In this document: positions 35,801 to 47,949 of the stretch, piece by piece
Layout of the letters: each line of letters opens with the position of its first letter
How positions within the stretch are numbered: the first letter of the stretch is position 1
Source of the DNA: Ascaris suum
Taxonomy: Eukaryota; Nematoda; Chromadorea; Rhabditida; Ascarididae
NCBI GenBank assembly: GCA_013433145.1
Contig: CM024191.1
Span: 1,194,501 to 1,258,500, forward strand
Length of the DNA stretch: 64,000 nucleotides
Direction of reading: 5' to 3'
The notes under the pieces: model-generated
Seen by the model: only the letters and a program-made list of their open reading frames with translations
What the model was told of the DNA's origin: nothing
Databases searched by the model: none
Program-made: the position numbers and the translations under genes

Positions 35801-38800
35801 TTTATAGAATCTTTTCATTATAAGTTTATTAGCATAGAAAATTTCTATTTTTAATCAATTCATTAAAATGGAATTGAAATTATTCTCAATTATTCATATA
35901 TTAGTTGAATTCATCCTTTTTTTTTTTTTTTTTTTGCAAAAGCAAAATTCTAATAATATCGAATTACAAAATTTTTCAGTTCATATCAAAAATCCATTCG
36001 TAAAATTATTAAAAGATTAAAAGATAAAAATATTATTGCAATTTTAAGAAATAAATAAAATTATTGGAATATTGAAATATGAATTTTTTTCTTTTTCTTC
36101 ATTGATTTGTAATTAAAAGAGGATGACGCTTCATAGCTTCATCGATTAGAGATTTTAGCTCAACGCATTTGTTGTCTCATGATGTTTTAATTGATATAAA
36201 GTATAAATTGTGAGAAAAATTTCAGCTGCAAATTTTTTTTAAAATTATTGGCGAAAATTTTTTGCATATATGCAAATATGAAAAATTATATTATTTTATG
36301 CTTCTTTTTTTTTGAATTTTAGCGGAAATAAAGCACATTTAATGCTATTATTATTGACGAATTATGCAGAATCTATACGTCAACAATAGAAGGATATGTG
36401 CTAGTCGGATACTATTGATTAGAAGTGAGATGCGTTTAGTGTACAATCGCCAAAGATGATATGAATGAAATAAAAGTATAAATTCATTATAAGTATAAGC
36501 AAATAAATTGAAATCCATACTAGAATAGCCGACAATTTATGAGAATAATGTCGACAAAATCTGAGCACTCGATATATTTGAATCGGACGCAGAATCAACA
36601 CATTATAGCGTTGTTCTTTGTGGATGTTTAATAGATTTAGCAGAATTTTTCTTTCTTTTTTTGTAAAATCATACATCAGCAATTGTTAATTTGTAACTTA
36701 CTTTGATGCGTATTAGATAGTTATGCCTTTACTTCTCATCTTTGTACTCTATTTACCTCCGTCATATAGGAATTTTTCCTCATTCGTTTTGCATATAGTT
36801 GATCGTTTAAGTTTCGTATTTTTTGATTTATTTGATATTGTACATTCTCATATTTCAATTCATTATGTTGAGTGATTGCAAAAATACTCAAAAAATATCC
36901 TACAATAAAACTTAAAGAACCTCAACAAAAAGAAAAATCATTCCCCGGACTGTACTCAATTGCTCGTAAATAAAACTAATTTAAAGATTTTATAGCATTT
37001 TAAGTATATAAGTTATTATTAGTATTCATTAATTATTAGTATTCAGTATAATATTTTAGAAAACTTAAAAATAAAGATATGAGATTAGATTATAACTATT
37101 CAAAATTTATTCTCATAGATGCTATGATTTAAAATAATGTAATCATATAAAATTTATCATACGAATTCGTTTTGATCAATCAAAAATTACAATAGTAATA
37201 TAAATATAAAGAGTAAATTTTGATATATTTCGTGCGCGCAAATTACTCATTTTGACGATAAAAGTAAACGAATATTCGATATGTTTGGGTGGAAATAATT
37301 ACGTTTCATCGCATATCGGTTAATTAGCATATGTCGATAAGTGGCACTAAACAATTATTTACTGCTCATATCAGCTTCAAGTCATGTAATGTTAGCTGTC
37401 ATTATTAGCATAAGGCGTCTAAAAATTTTATACGGGCCGAAAAAAACAAGTTTATTTTTAAGATCCGATAGAGTTGCCAACTTTATCGGTTGGTATAATT
37501 CAAGAAAGAATATTATTGTTCCGCGAACGGCGACTATTATTACTTGGAGCGAATTTGTGAAGTTATCGTTGGGGAAAATGTCGCTAGAAAAGGTTGTTGA
37601 AAAACGTAGAATAGCTGGAAAATGCATCGCTCAACCCCTCCCTCTTATCTGTGAAATTGTGATTCAAACGTATTTAAAGATCGATTTTGTTTCGGGAAGA
37701 ATGTTCCGGAAAGAAAGGAATAGTCTTTTCCGGAAGAATCGGTGTTTGTAAGCTGCAATAGCAATTTGATCACTCAGTGATACTTGACATCAGAAAGACG
37801 ATGTTTTGCACGTTAGATAGCCTGAGGCACGTTAGAAAACGATTGTTTGTATGCACTTGTGCGGCTGTCTGCATCCTTTCCGCATCGTTGTGCAGCTATT
37901 TTGCAGCTAATCGAGATGTTAGTGCTTAAGTTGGATGGTCGGTTTTTTCAGTGTTTTACAAAGCTTTCATCCTCTTCTACGTTCACGATCGCCTTATCTC
38001 CTTTGCTCGGTCAGTTGAATAAGTGCTCGGTGTAAAGATAGCCGCCTCTCGCCTAAGCTGTTTTATATTTGTGCCTTCTCAACGGATAGAAGCTCAAATG
38101 AATCATGCAAATTGTCCAAGCATTTCTCTCAACTTCCTACTGTCGTGGTGCTAATAATAGGACGGAAATTTGCCTTAAAAGAGTTGCAGTTGTATTATAA
38201 TGCGTATGCTTATAGCATTTCGTGCTTTTATACCGATAAAAGATTGAAATGGATGAGGCGACGAATGGGAACTATCGACCGCAAAAAAGAAATCAAACTT
38301 CGATTAATTAATTGAATTCAACAACTCTGCACTTGAAATACCCTTTGAAGGCTTTTCGGATTTCTTTTGTCAATGGCCATTATCGATTGGGGAAAAGCTA
38401 ACGAATGCTTTATTGGAATTTCCTGAACTATCCTTAAAAATTAGTCTTCAATATCTCGTTGAACTACAGCATTTCGTTGGCTTTTAGTCTTTATCACAGC
38501 TGTTCCCCGAAAGGTTTTTCACTGCAGTCTTTTTTCTTTTCTTCATTTTTTCGAATACATCTCGCAATAGGATGCCGTAGTGCGTTCTTGTGTTAAGAAT
38601 GCGGTTGACAGCATATCTTAGGGCTAGTACGAAAATTTTATTGTATTACTTAATAGGTGCGCATATATTCCATTAATAAAGATCGCACTTTAAATTTTCC
38701 TCATTTTCATATATTATTTTGAAATGTTTTCATTAAATTTTTCCAAACAATTGTTGAGAATTCCGATCAACGAAACCTGAAATATGAAACGAAAATTTTA

Positions 38801-41800
38801 AACTTCGTCTTTATTTATGAAAATTTTGGTAAGCGATCTTTATTTTAGCTATTCATATCACTGATTTACCGATTCTTTATTATTTTCGAAGTGCCTATCC
38901 TCTATAGTTTTATTGTCCCAACTTAGCAAATACATATATTAGAGGTGAAAATATTCCAATTTTCACACTATAGAATATATTCTCTCTTCGTGGATACTTT
39001 ATGCAAATTTCTCACTCGAATAGATTAATGAGGAAATTTTTTTTTTTTAGTTGCTTATTGTTCGCTCGATTGAGCTTTGATAAAAGACAAAAACATACGC
39101 ATAGTTTCATTTGGCTTTCCTCTTTTTTTTTGTCTAACTATAATTTCTTGATGGGTGTGGTTCTACTCAGATTGGACGAATCCTCGCAGGTCTTCATTTC
39201 TTGACACCCGCTTAAAATATGCCCCTCGCAAACAAGTTTTCTGGCTGACTGTTGCTATGTTCATGGGTGCTTGACTATCTCAGTTATTGATAGACACCTC
39301 GCCGTCGCTGTTGTGTTAGGCTTTCCTAACGACTGTCTCAGTAGTTAGCAAGCTCAGTAAAAAAAAAAAAAAACAATCAGCTGTATACGTATTAGCCTGT
39401 GCAAGATTCGATCACGTCTTTGAGGGGATCATATAGTCATCTGTTCATGCTGTTATCATCGTGAAAACTTCATCATGCAAATTGAGAAGACGAAATACTT
39501 CTCTAAAATTTTATCTATTATACTGAGTCTATCTTTGTCTCTTTGTCTCTCTCTCGTTTTCTCCCTCGCAACATTATATCAGAATTGGCAATTCTTTTCA
39601 GTTTTATTAAATCACTTCAAAGTTCATTAATAGCGTCCTATTTTTTTTTTTTTTTCCTCATATAGTAGACAATTTCGATGTGCTATTTAATTAGAGACTG
39701 AGAGCAAAAAATAAATAGAAATAATTTTTGCTCGATCTTTAAACAAATCTCAATAATGACACTGGTTGGCGGTTTCGAATTCATAAGCCTCGCCAATTCA
39801 AACGAATAGAGAAGTCGATGAGCGACTTCTTACCTAAGCGTCTGTTGCAGGTATCGTTTTGCTATTATTAGACTACTTCTGCGTTATCACCACATCCGAA
39901 TCTATCAGACGGTAAAGTTTTTCGAAATGCTTCGAGAACTTGATGGCTTCATTTCTAATTTTGTTGAAATATAATGCGTTAATCGATAGAACCGTTATAC
40001 GTTATGTCTACTCAATCGCATGCGACACATACATCAAGTGACCAATTAGTAGGAGTTATGCTATGGACTTATTGGCTCCAATTTCTTACTCTCATAGGCT
40101 TTCATTCTGTCTGATCTTTCCAGTCTTTTCGCCAATGTTATCTGTCAGACCATAGCTGTGTAAAACAAGTATGACGCGGCTTTCCCCTCACCCATATAAC
40201 CTCGGATTTCGATATACGCCATGAAGAGGAGTTTTTTCACTTATATTCTCATAAAATTTCAGAGGAATTTACGCTGTTGAAGTGTCGCAGCATCTGAATT
40301 GTGATCGGTACCCGTGTTCTGCTATAACATATAGTCTACTTTTGAGAATCCCTTACAGTAACATGTCTCTCCGTTTATAAGCCCTCGATCATAAAGCGTT
40401 CGCAGATTTCTTAGACAGACGTGCGTGTATTCGAGGATGAAAGAAATAGTTGAAGGCGTTCGTTAATTTCGAAACAAATGTATAATGAGTAGAAAATGGG
40501 AATATCAATTGGTGCACTAATGTGCACGACGTTAACGTGCTATTGGACTTCACACTTATTGAAAATTTCTCGAATTCGATGTGCCGAATGTCAGATGACG
40601 GGTTCCTCCAACTCGAGGCCGAGTCGCAACTTTCCAAAAAACACGGGGAGGACGCCAACAAACGGGTAAATGTAGGAATTGCAAAGTTGGGTCCCTAAAT
40701 CTTTCCCAATGCTTCGTACCTTTTAGTGCCAACGTCCGCAATAATATCATTGAACTCTGTGTAGCTATCATCTTCGAGGAATGATCGCTCAGTCTGCCTT
40801 TCACAGAATATCGGCAAAAACGCAATTCTCACGTAACCATATATTCGGGATAATCGTACAGAAAACGTACGCAGTATATGGCATATGCGCTGCGCAGACT
40901 ACAGTGAAATCTGTGAAAATTGTATCGGGAGCTCAATTAGAAAATCTAGATTTGTGATACTTTATTCAATTTCTCAAATAAGATTAGAAAAAATGCTTTT
41001 ATGCATTTTCAACGATTCATAACTAACGGAAGAAACGATGTATTTCTTTTATAAACAAGAAGAAAAATCTGGATACTATATTCACTTGTACAATCGACTT
41101 TCTAGGATTTTTCGAAGAGGCGAAGCGAAACTTTTAGTCGCACAACGACCTCACTCCAACTTAAGTTCGAAGTTAGCGAACATATCACTGCACAGGTCGA
41201 TTAAAGCTACAGAAGAGTGCTCATATGAGGAACAAATATTACTTGTACTTTGAACGAAAGCCTTTAGTGGCAATTGTTTTCTTTTCTAGATCAAATTCTT
41301 TGACTTATCCTTACGCCATCAATCCCCGTGAGAAATTAGTTTCGAAAATTTAACAATTGCCATAGTTCACGGCACCAATCATCGCTGCATGTACTTTGTA
41401 GTGTACATTGTAGTTTGAACGGAAACGAATGACGAATTACACTGATGGGTAAGCATGCAAGTGAGCTCTGTTTTCAGGCATGCATGCATCGGGTGCAGGC
41501 AGTTTGTTTTTCCTTCAAACACACTAGGCAATTTTAGGCGAAAGCGCTTGTGGGCAGTAACTTAGCAGAGAATTAACACCACTTGAAGGTAAAATAAAGC
41601 CAAGCACCAAGCCAAAATAAAGCCAAGCAAAAGATGCGTGCAACTTATATAGCTTGTTTTAGTTTTTTCTGCTATTCCTGCACTAAGTTTCCTTGTCCGC
41701 GGACGAATTTTTCAACAGCCTTGGCTGTTAACCTTCGTTCACTTTGTATCTATATTTCTGTATTAACTTGGATATATTTTTGCTCTTCATATCTGTTTCA

Positions 41801-41979
41801 CAAGAAGTTTTCGTCAATTTCGTTGTTGTTGCATTGATATCACATTTCTATTCGTTATTAACAATGAGGGATCAATGCTTATTATGTTCCGTATTATTTT
41901 TAAGAACAGTTAATGGAGGTGACCATATATTAGGAAGGCATAGGTACATATGATGGATTATGAGGGTATTTTATTTATA
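32824..41979. other. 9-kb AT-rich intergenic interval, no supported gene
   Basis: The stretch from about 33.6 to 39.7 kb is the most AT-rich part of the window, with many poly-T and poly-A runs (for example 33931-33947 and the poly-A/T region 35610-35700). The longest open frame, 37341-37751 (+, 136 codons from GTG), has no recognisable domain, is preceded directly by a stop and lacks a good splice context. At about 40565-40650 a less AT-rich patch contains a frame ending in a plausible donor (cgg/gtaaat at about 40662), but no partner exon was found. This interval must include the promoter of the ETF-alpha gene. Confidence 0.5.
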
Positions 41980-41989
41980 GGTGGTTCTC
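41971..41989 (+). promoter_or_regulatory. Probable spliced-leader acceptor of the ETF-alpha gene
   Basis: The acceptor ttatttatag ends at 41980, nine bases before the ATG at 41990. In nematodes an acceptor this close to the start codon with no upstream coding exon usually receives a trans-spliced leader. It also supports the chosen start. Confidence 0.55.
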
Positions 41990-44900
41990 ATGATGCTCTC
42001 AGCAAAACCACTCGTCGGACTAGGTACAAGGCTTGCACAGGTTCGTCATCAATTGTTCTTTACTTTTTATATAGTCCATTTTGTACCGTCCAAAAATGCG
42101 ACCCTATATGCCTTTTGAGGTATCTGTGGAATCTTGAAGTTTGAATAAGACTCTCGAGGCTCTAGGATGAAGCACAGGTTTCATCCACGTAGAAGTACCT
42201 GCTTATCTCGAGAACTATCGCTTCTAAGTCATTTCGTTCCCACCCAGGAGATACAATAGTTTAATAAAATTTTTCGGCCTCATTATGTATATTCCCATTA
42301 GTCCATTATCAAGCTCAAAATGTAATTGTTTTTTTTTTAGCATCTGTTAAGTCAACAGCACACCTTATAAGAAAACTTAACTAATTATTTTTTGCTCTTA
42401 TTTCTGTTAGATTGGGGTCGTATAATACAGCAGTGCACTAATTTGCTTACTTTGTGAATGGTGAAGGTGCAAGTGTCAACATATGGGGTATTTGATTGTG
42501 AAGAAGTGATCGTTTTAGCGGAGCAGTCGATTTGCAAGTACCCTTGTGGTGGCCGAGCACGATGATGAGAAACTAAATTCGATTACTCTAAATGCCATCT
42601 CGGCGGCCTCTAAACTTGGTGACGTTTCTGTTCTGGTCGCTGGCGCTAACGCCAAAAAAGTCGCCGAACAGGTTGGTTGCGATCGTCCGTCTTCTTCGCT
42701 TTTCTTAAGAGACAAAACATAAAATGCTGCATCTGAGAGTTCGGTGATTCGCTTAAAAGATCGGATAAAGCTTAACTCGGCCATAGTAAACGGATCATAG
42801 GGATGGATAATATAGATATCAAACCCTTCCTATAAGCTAGAAAGTAACACCACAGCGAGATGTGATTTAAGAAGTATTTCATAGCGAGGCAACAAGCATT
42901 ATAACGGCGTGACGTTATGCTTGATCCATAATTAATGTAAATCAATCACTCAGAGCCTAAGCAGCTGGTTTTCGTTGTTAAGAGGTTTTCTTTTAATTGC
43001 TGGGTCGATTTGCTTCACGAACACGAATTCAAAAAGTTCATCCATCTAATCGAGCCCAGTAATGGTAATTGTCCATTTGGTCGGTAGTCTTTTGAGCTTC
43101 GCCTATTAGCGTAATCCATTCAGCGAGAGGATAACAAAATTTTGCCCTTATTAATAATAGAATTTTTATTAAGAAGTCGTCTTCTTGGTTTCTCACGAAT
43201 AAGGGAAGATCGCCATCCAAGCAAAACTGATTTGAGAACCTCACTTTTCGAGTTTATAATTCTACGATGTTATAATAATTCAATGCTGATTTAGTTGTAC
43301 TGATAATTTCTCTATTTTTTAATAATTTTCTTGTGATTATTTATAATTGTCCTTAATCATATTTTATTTCATAGTACCAATAAAGTTTTGTAATTTAATG
43401 GTAATAGTAATCCCTTCGAAGTATTCTCTAAGCTGTAGGATTTCCCACTAATGAAATTCATGAAAATTTGAGTCTTTTAAGCTTTTATGATGATTTACAA
43501 ATAATGAAGTAGTTGTAAAGTAGTCTTCAGTTATTGTTAATTTGTGTCTCTGCGTTGATTTAGGTGGCAAAAGTGGAAAACGTGAAGAGGGTGATTGTTG
43601 CTGAGGATGAGAAGCTCAAAGCACAATTACCGGGTGAGTGTTTTGAACTATTGCACTAATGAGAAGTTTCTCAGGTGAAAGGTTTTCCATCGTAACCTTG
43701 CTGGAGAGATACCGCCAGCTATCCGTTTCAGAAAGCGTTCTAAGGAAAACTCAAAGATGCTTCTGACTCCATATTCGGGGCACACTTATCAGAGTATGAT
43801 GATGGCTTCGGGCTATAGCGATCTATTTTTTTCTTGTCGATTTTGTACTGAACTGTTTTCGATGTCATGGTCACTTGGTAATTTATGTAAGCTTTATCAT
43901 TATTACTTTTTTTATAGAACGTGTGGCCAGCGTGGTGTTGGCTTCTCAAAATCAGTTCAAATTTGGGGCAATCGTGGCAGGAGCAAGTGCATTCGGTCGT
44001 GGAATCATCCCGAGGGTTGCCGCCAAGTTGGATGTCTCACCAATCAGCGACGTTATTGAAATTCATTCCGAGGATACGTTCTCAAGACCAATGTATGCAG
44101 GCAATGCGATCAGTAAGGTTTGTTGATTAATCGTTCCTCTGGCGCTGTGCTTCGTTAAGGGTTTTATCTACTCATCAGATGCCTAGAAATGTTTTGCTTA
44201 GTGACATCAGAAATGTTGCTTAGTTGTTTCTGACGAATATCTGTCACAGTAATGACCGTCGGTATAAGCGGTGTACCTCTACTCGTATAGTCGAGAATTT
44301 TTTTTATTAGTAATAACCATCGTTGAGTGTGAAAATGGGGTTTAATGGTGCAGTTATTGCTCTCTATTTCATTGTTGTTAAATTGCACGATTGTTTTAAT
44401 TTCAAGGACTACTGACTTCGTTCTGTGTTAAACAGAGTGGGAAAGTAAGCAAAGAGCAATCAGTTGCTGCCCCGAGGGTGTTCTCCTTGCATCTGCTTTT
44501 TAAGTTCTCCGAATTCGAAATACTTCATATATTCACGATTCATTGATCATTTGCTGTGAGCAGCGAACATCGCTAAACTTCACAAATATTCGTAGACGAG
44601 GTGCATTTCCTTTTATAATCCTCTTGAAACTTGCACTAAATGAACTTTTCCCTTTTTCTGGCAGGATGAGAGGAGGTGGGGTGGAGAGAGGGAATGAACC
44701 GGCGAACTTCTAAAGTGGATATGCTCCTAAGACTAACAGAAGCTTACTGTGTACCTCCGTAATACTATGAGTATAGTTTTCTTGAAAGTTGTTTTAGTAA
44801 GAAATGATTTGGTTTCAAAAGTGGCCAAGTTGCGCTTGTTAAGTTTTAGGTAAAAAGCTTGGCTCCAGTCAAGCTTATCACCTTCCGAGGTACAGCTTTC

Positions 44901-47489
44901 CCGCCGGCAAAAGTTGGAGGCGGTAGCGGCGCAGTCGAAAATGGTATGTGCTTAGTGTTTTTCATATTTGCTTACCCACATTCTGAGCTGCTTATATGCT
45001 AAATGCGAGACGTTGCATGTCTTTGTTTTCTCGCCATCATCTTTCGTAGTCCCATCGCCAAATTGGCGTACGTTTTCAAACCATCAAATTCAAATTTTAG
45101 GCATCATCGCTTAGATAAGTCTTCTAAATATGTATAGCGGTAATTTATTCTTAATTGACCTACTCAGTAGCGCTTATTAGGTGTATCGGTAAGGTGCTTC
45201 TCATTAAACTTTTCCCATTTGTATTTATATGAGACCTGTCACTCATTAGACGGATTTGTTGGAAAATGAAAACGTTCGTTGTAATCATATATTCTGTTGT
45301 TTTGTCATGTTGCCCTATCTTTATGAAACGGTAAATTCTCGTTTATTAAGTCGATTGGCGGTGGATTTATTTCCGGGTAGAGGAACCGACAAATTTTTTG
45401 ACGGGAAGGAGCTGCTTTTTTTGAGAGTGCTATGTAATATAAACGATAAATAAAGCTCTACATAAATTACCAGTTGCTATAAGAATGATTGTTTGTTTGT
45501 ATGGTCTCTTCTTTGTGGCTTCTATTAGGAGGTTATTAAATCAACTTCTTGTTGAGCGCTTATTTCGCGCTAGTCATCGTTGAAAATTTCTGAAGTTTTA
45601 TTACTGCATTTTTGAAGACTAAAGATTGAAAAGTATTTAGCAGTCGCTTTTGGGCACAAATTGATTTTCTCTTTTCCCCCTTTTCATTGAAAAATGAGTA
45701 CCAAGTGGAAAAAGCTATCGTCTTTATTCAAGAGCACACGCTTTCGAACGTAATAGAAGTGAACTACTTGAATAAGAGAGCTTATTTCATGAAAGATTTT
45801 ACTGAAATGCTTCTTTCTTATCAGATTCCGCTCACTTTTGTCCTGATATGTTTATGTAACAGATAAAATGTTTTGAAGCGCCGTCGTCGGATGTTTCGTA
45901 CGACAAAGTCGAGTTTTTGGGACAAGAGTTGAGCAAATCTTCACGACCCGACCTGCAGAGCGCTAAGACGATTGTATCCGGCGGACGGGGAGTGGGATCT
46001 GCTGAAAACTTCAAGCTGATCTACGACCTTGCTGACAAGCTGAAGGCCGGTGTAGGTGCATCGCGTGCTGCCGTTGACGCTGGCTTCGTGCCAAACGACA
46101 TGCAAGTCGGACAGACCGGCAAGATTGTTGCTCCCGTACGCTGTTCACTTGCTTCTTTCATATGTTGGTGATAGTTCAAGTCGCAGCTAATCATAATTAA
46201 GCGTCCATATGCAGCGGATCTTGGTTGGTGTATTGGCGTGAAGAGTATGGTGCGGTCGGCGTAAAGCATAAGACATCACATTCGACGTAAATGATTTGTA
46301 TGTGAACACAATTCGCTGTTCTTATTCAGTATTTAATAATAGTGCGAATCACCACATTTCCGGAAGGCTCGTTCAAATGATGCCGGACTGTTCCGCAGGA
46401 TGCCCGCTCAGTATGGCGTAGAAGGTTATGGGAATTGATTCTCTTCTTGAAAGCAATGTTTGCTTTCTTAATTCACTCAATGAAAAAGATGCTCGAGGTA
46501 CTGTGGGGGTGTGTGAGAAAATAAATTTGAAAGCCGTTCTCTTTGAATCTCATTTTAGCGATTTCATGAGGGAAACTTCTTATGAGAATTTTTTACATTT
46601 ATTCACAACTTGAAAAGAAGCTTCAACTTGTGATTTGAAAAACATTCCGCTCAATCAAAATTGTAAATTATTCGCCGTTAAGTTGCGGTAATCTATGGCA
46701 GAGTTTTGGTGTAGATGGAGCGCATTCGTTGTGCAACGATTTGTTGTTTAGGAGCTCTACATCGCCGTTGGAATTAGCGGAGCCATTCAGCATGTTGCTG
46801 GAATGAAGGACAGCAAGGTGATCGTTGCTATCAATAAGGACGCCGACGCCCCGATTTTCCAGGTTGTTCTAACTTCTGAAGTATTATACCCGGTAAATAT
46901 AAGCATCCAAAGTGAAAAAAATAAATGCATCGAGGGCTGCCTTGTCGAATTGATTGAAAAAGTCAGGTTATCTTCATCGTTTTCGTGGAGAAATGAATTG
47001 AAAATTGTTGCGTTGGCTGGGAAGCTTCAGTCATTTTAAATGGGCATCCAGACACGAAGTATTTGCCCTGAATGCTGCTGATGAGAGCATTGTTGTTAGA
47101 AGGGGCCAAATAACGAAATATGTTCGGTCACTTCGAAACATCTGTTTCTGACGGTCTTCTGCATTTCGGAACGAATGTACAGACTTTTTTAGCTCATAGA
47201 ACGCCATACAGTATATATGAGTAAAAGTTTTGCGTTATTACTTCGACAAACATTTTATAATTGCTAGGTGGATATTGCTTCAATTTGTGTAACGCTTCTG
47301 GGGGAAATCATGTGAGGGAGATAGACGGTACTTTTCTAAGTGGTCATCATCCGGTACCCCGTTTCTATACTTGAATGCTTCGTGTGCAGTTTAATGATAG
47401 GAAGAGGCTTGTGTTTGTTTAAGATTGCCGACTTTGGACTGAAAGCGGATCTCTTTCAAGCAGTACCCGAGTTGACAAAGGCTTTATAA
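41990..47489 (+). CDS. ETFA: Electron transfer flavoprotein alpha subunit, mitochondrial
   Basis: Eight exons: 41990-42040, 42519-42671, 43564-43633, 43918-44117, 44850-44943, 45879-46135, 46752-46862 and 47424-47489 (TAA). All phases agree and the product is 333 aa, the usual family length. ETF-alpha with ETF-beta forms the FAD/AMP-containing heterodimer that carries electrons from matrix acyl-CoA and amino-acid dehydrogenases to ETF:ubiquinone oxidoreductase. Residues 1-24 ([17 protein letters not shown], then RSSRFAS) form a basic, hydroxylated mitochondrial targeting sequence before the conserved [13 protein letters not shown] (223-227), [20 protein letters not shown], and the FAD-binding signature from [13 protein letters not shown] to VIVAIN (277-303) are intact. 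The C-terminus [18 protein letters not shown] is typical. Exon 6 uses an unusual ttttgaag acceptor (45871-45878). The more standard taacag 16 bases upstream would shift the frame into a stop. A variant poly(A) signal (attaaa) is possible near 47632. Confidence 0.96.
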
Positions 47490-47724
47490 TCAACATGACG
47501 ATTCAACAGTCTATACGAGGAAATGCTTTTGTTTCACGGATATAACTTGTCTCAGTTATTCGATTCTTCTTATTCAGGAGCCTCTATATAATTATTTATT
47601 TTCGCTTCTCGTCGACATTATTGAAAAAGTGATTAAAATATGCATCTTTTGTGCATTTCAAGCAATTGCTTATGTATCACATTTCATATGGATGCTTGCA
47701 TCTGTGTTATGCACACAACGCATT

Positions 47725-47949
47725 TCACGTATCCAGGAATTTAAATGCGTTGTTGATTCGCTTAATTGACGGATGGTCATGTAGATGACGCATCTTGTAG
47801 GCACATAGATGCTCATCATACTCAGTAGTGGTCTCTCCGATTGGGTTAAATAGAGCACGAATTATCCGTTTAGCTACTGCGATAAGGGCAGATGATGCTG
47901 TTACCTCCAACACAATAGGCGCACGTACTGTCCATTGTATCAGCAAGCG
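47725..47949 (-). CDS. Candidate 3'-terminal coding exon of an unrecognised gene
   Basis: A minus-strand open frame of 74 codons plus TGA follows a strong nematode-style acceptor (tatttctttcag) directly at 47950. It reads RLLIQWTVRAPIVLEVTAS and continues with a balanced amino-acid mix (ALFNPIGETTTEYDEHLC, then YKMRHLHDHPSIKRINNAF), ending FLDT. The first third is hydrophobic enough for a membrane segment, and the rest is polar with several His and Arg. I recognise no family. No upstream partner exon with matching phase was found between 47.95 and 53 kb, so it may be an isolated chance frame or a remnant. It would be convergent with the ETF-alpha gene, 236 bp from that gene's stop. Confidence 0.28.
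   Translation of the reverse strand, partial: RLLIQWTVRAPIVLEVTASSALIAVAKRIIRALFNPIGETTTEYDEHLCAYKMRHLHDHPSIKRINNAFKFLDT

Noticed and set aside
37341..37751. Longest open frame in the window (136 codons from GTG, +)
   Set aside because: It begins right after an in-frame stop, with its first ATG 16 codons in. It has no domain or splice context. By my rough estimate one or two frames of this length are expected by chance in six frames of 64 kb.
40560..40730. Frames with GKCRNC and a plausible donor
   Set aside because: Two overlapping frames look partly coding, but neither has a start, an acceptor and a partner exon that agree.
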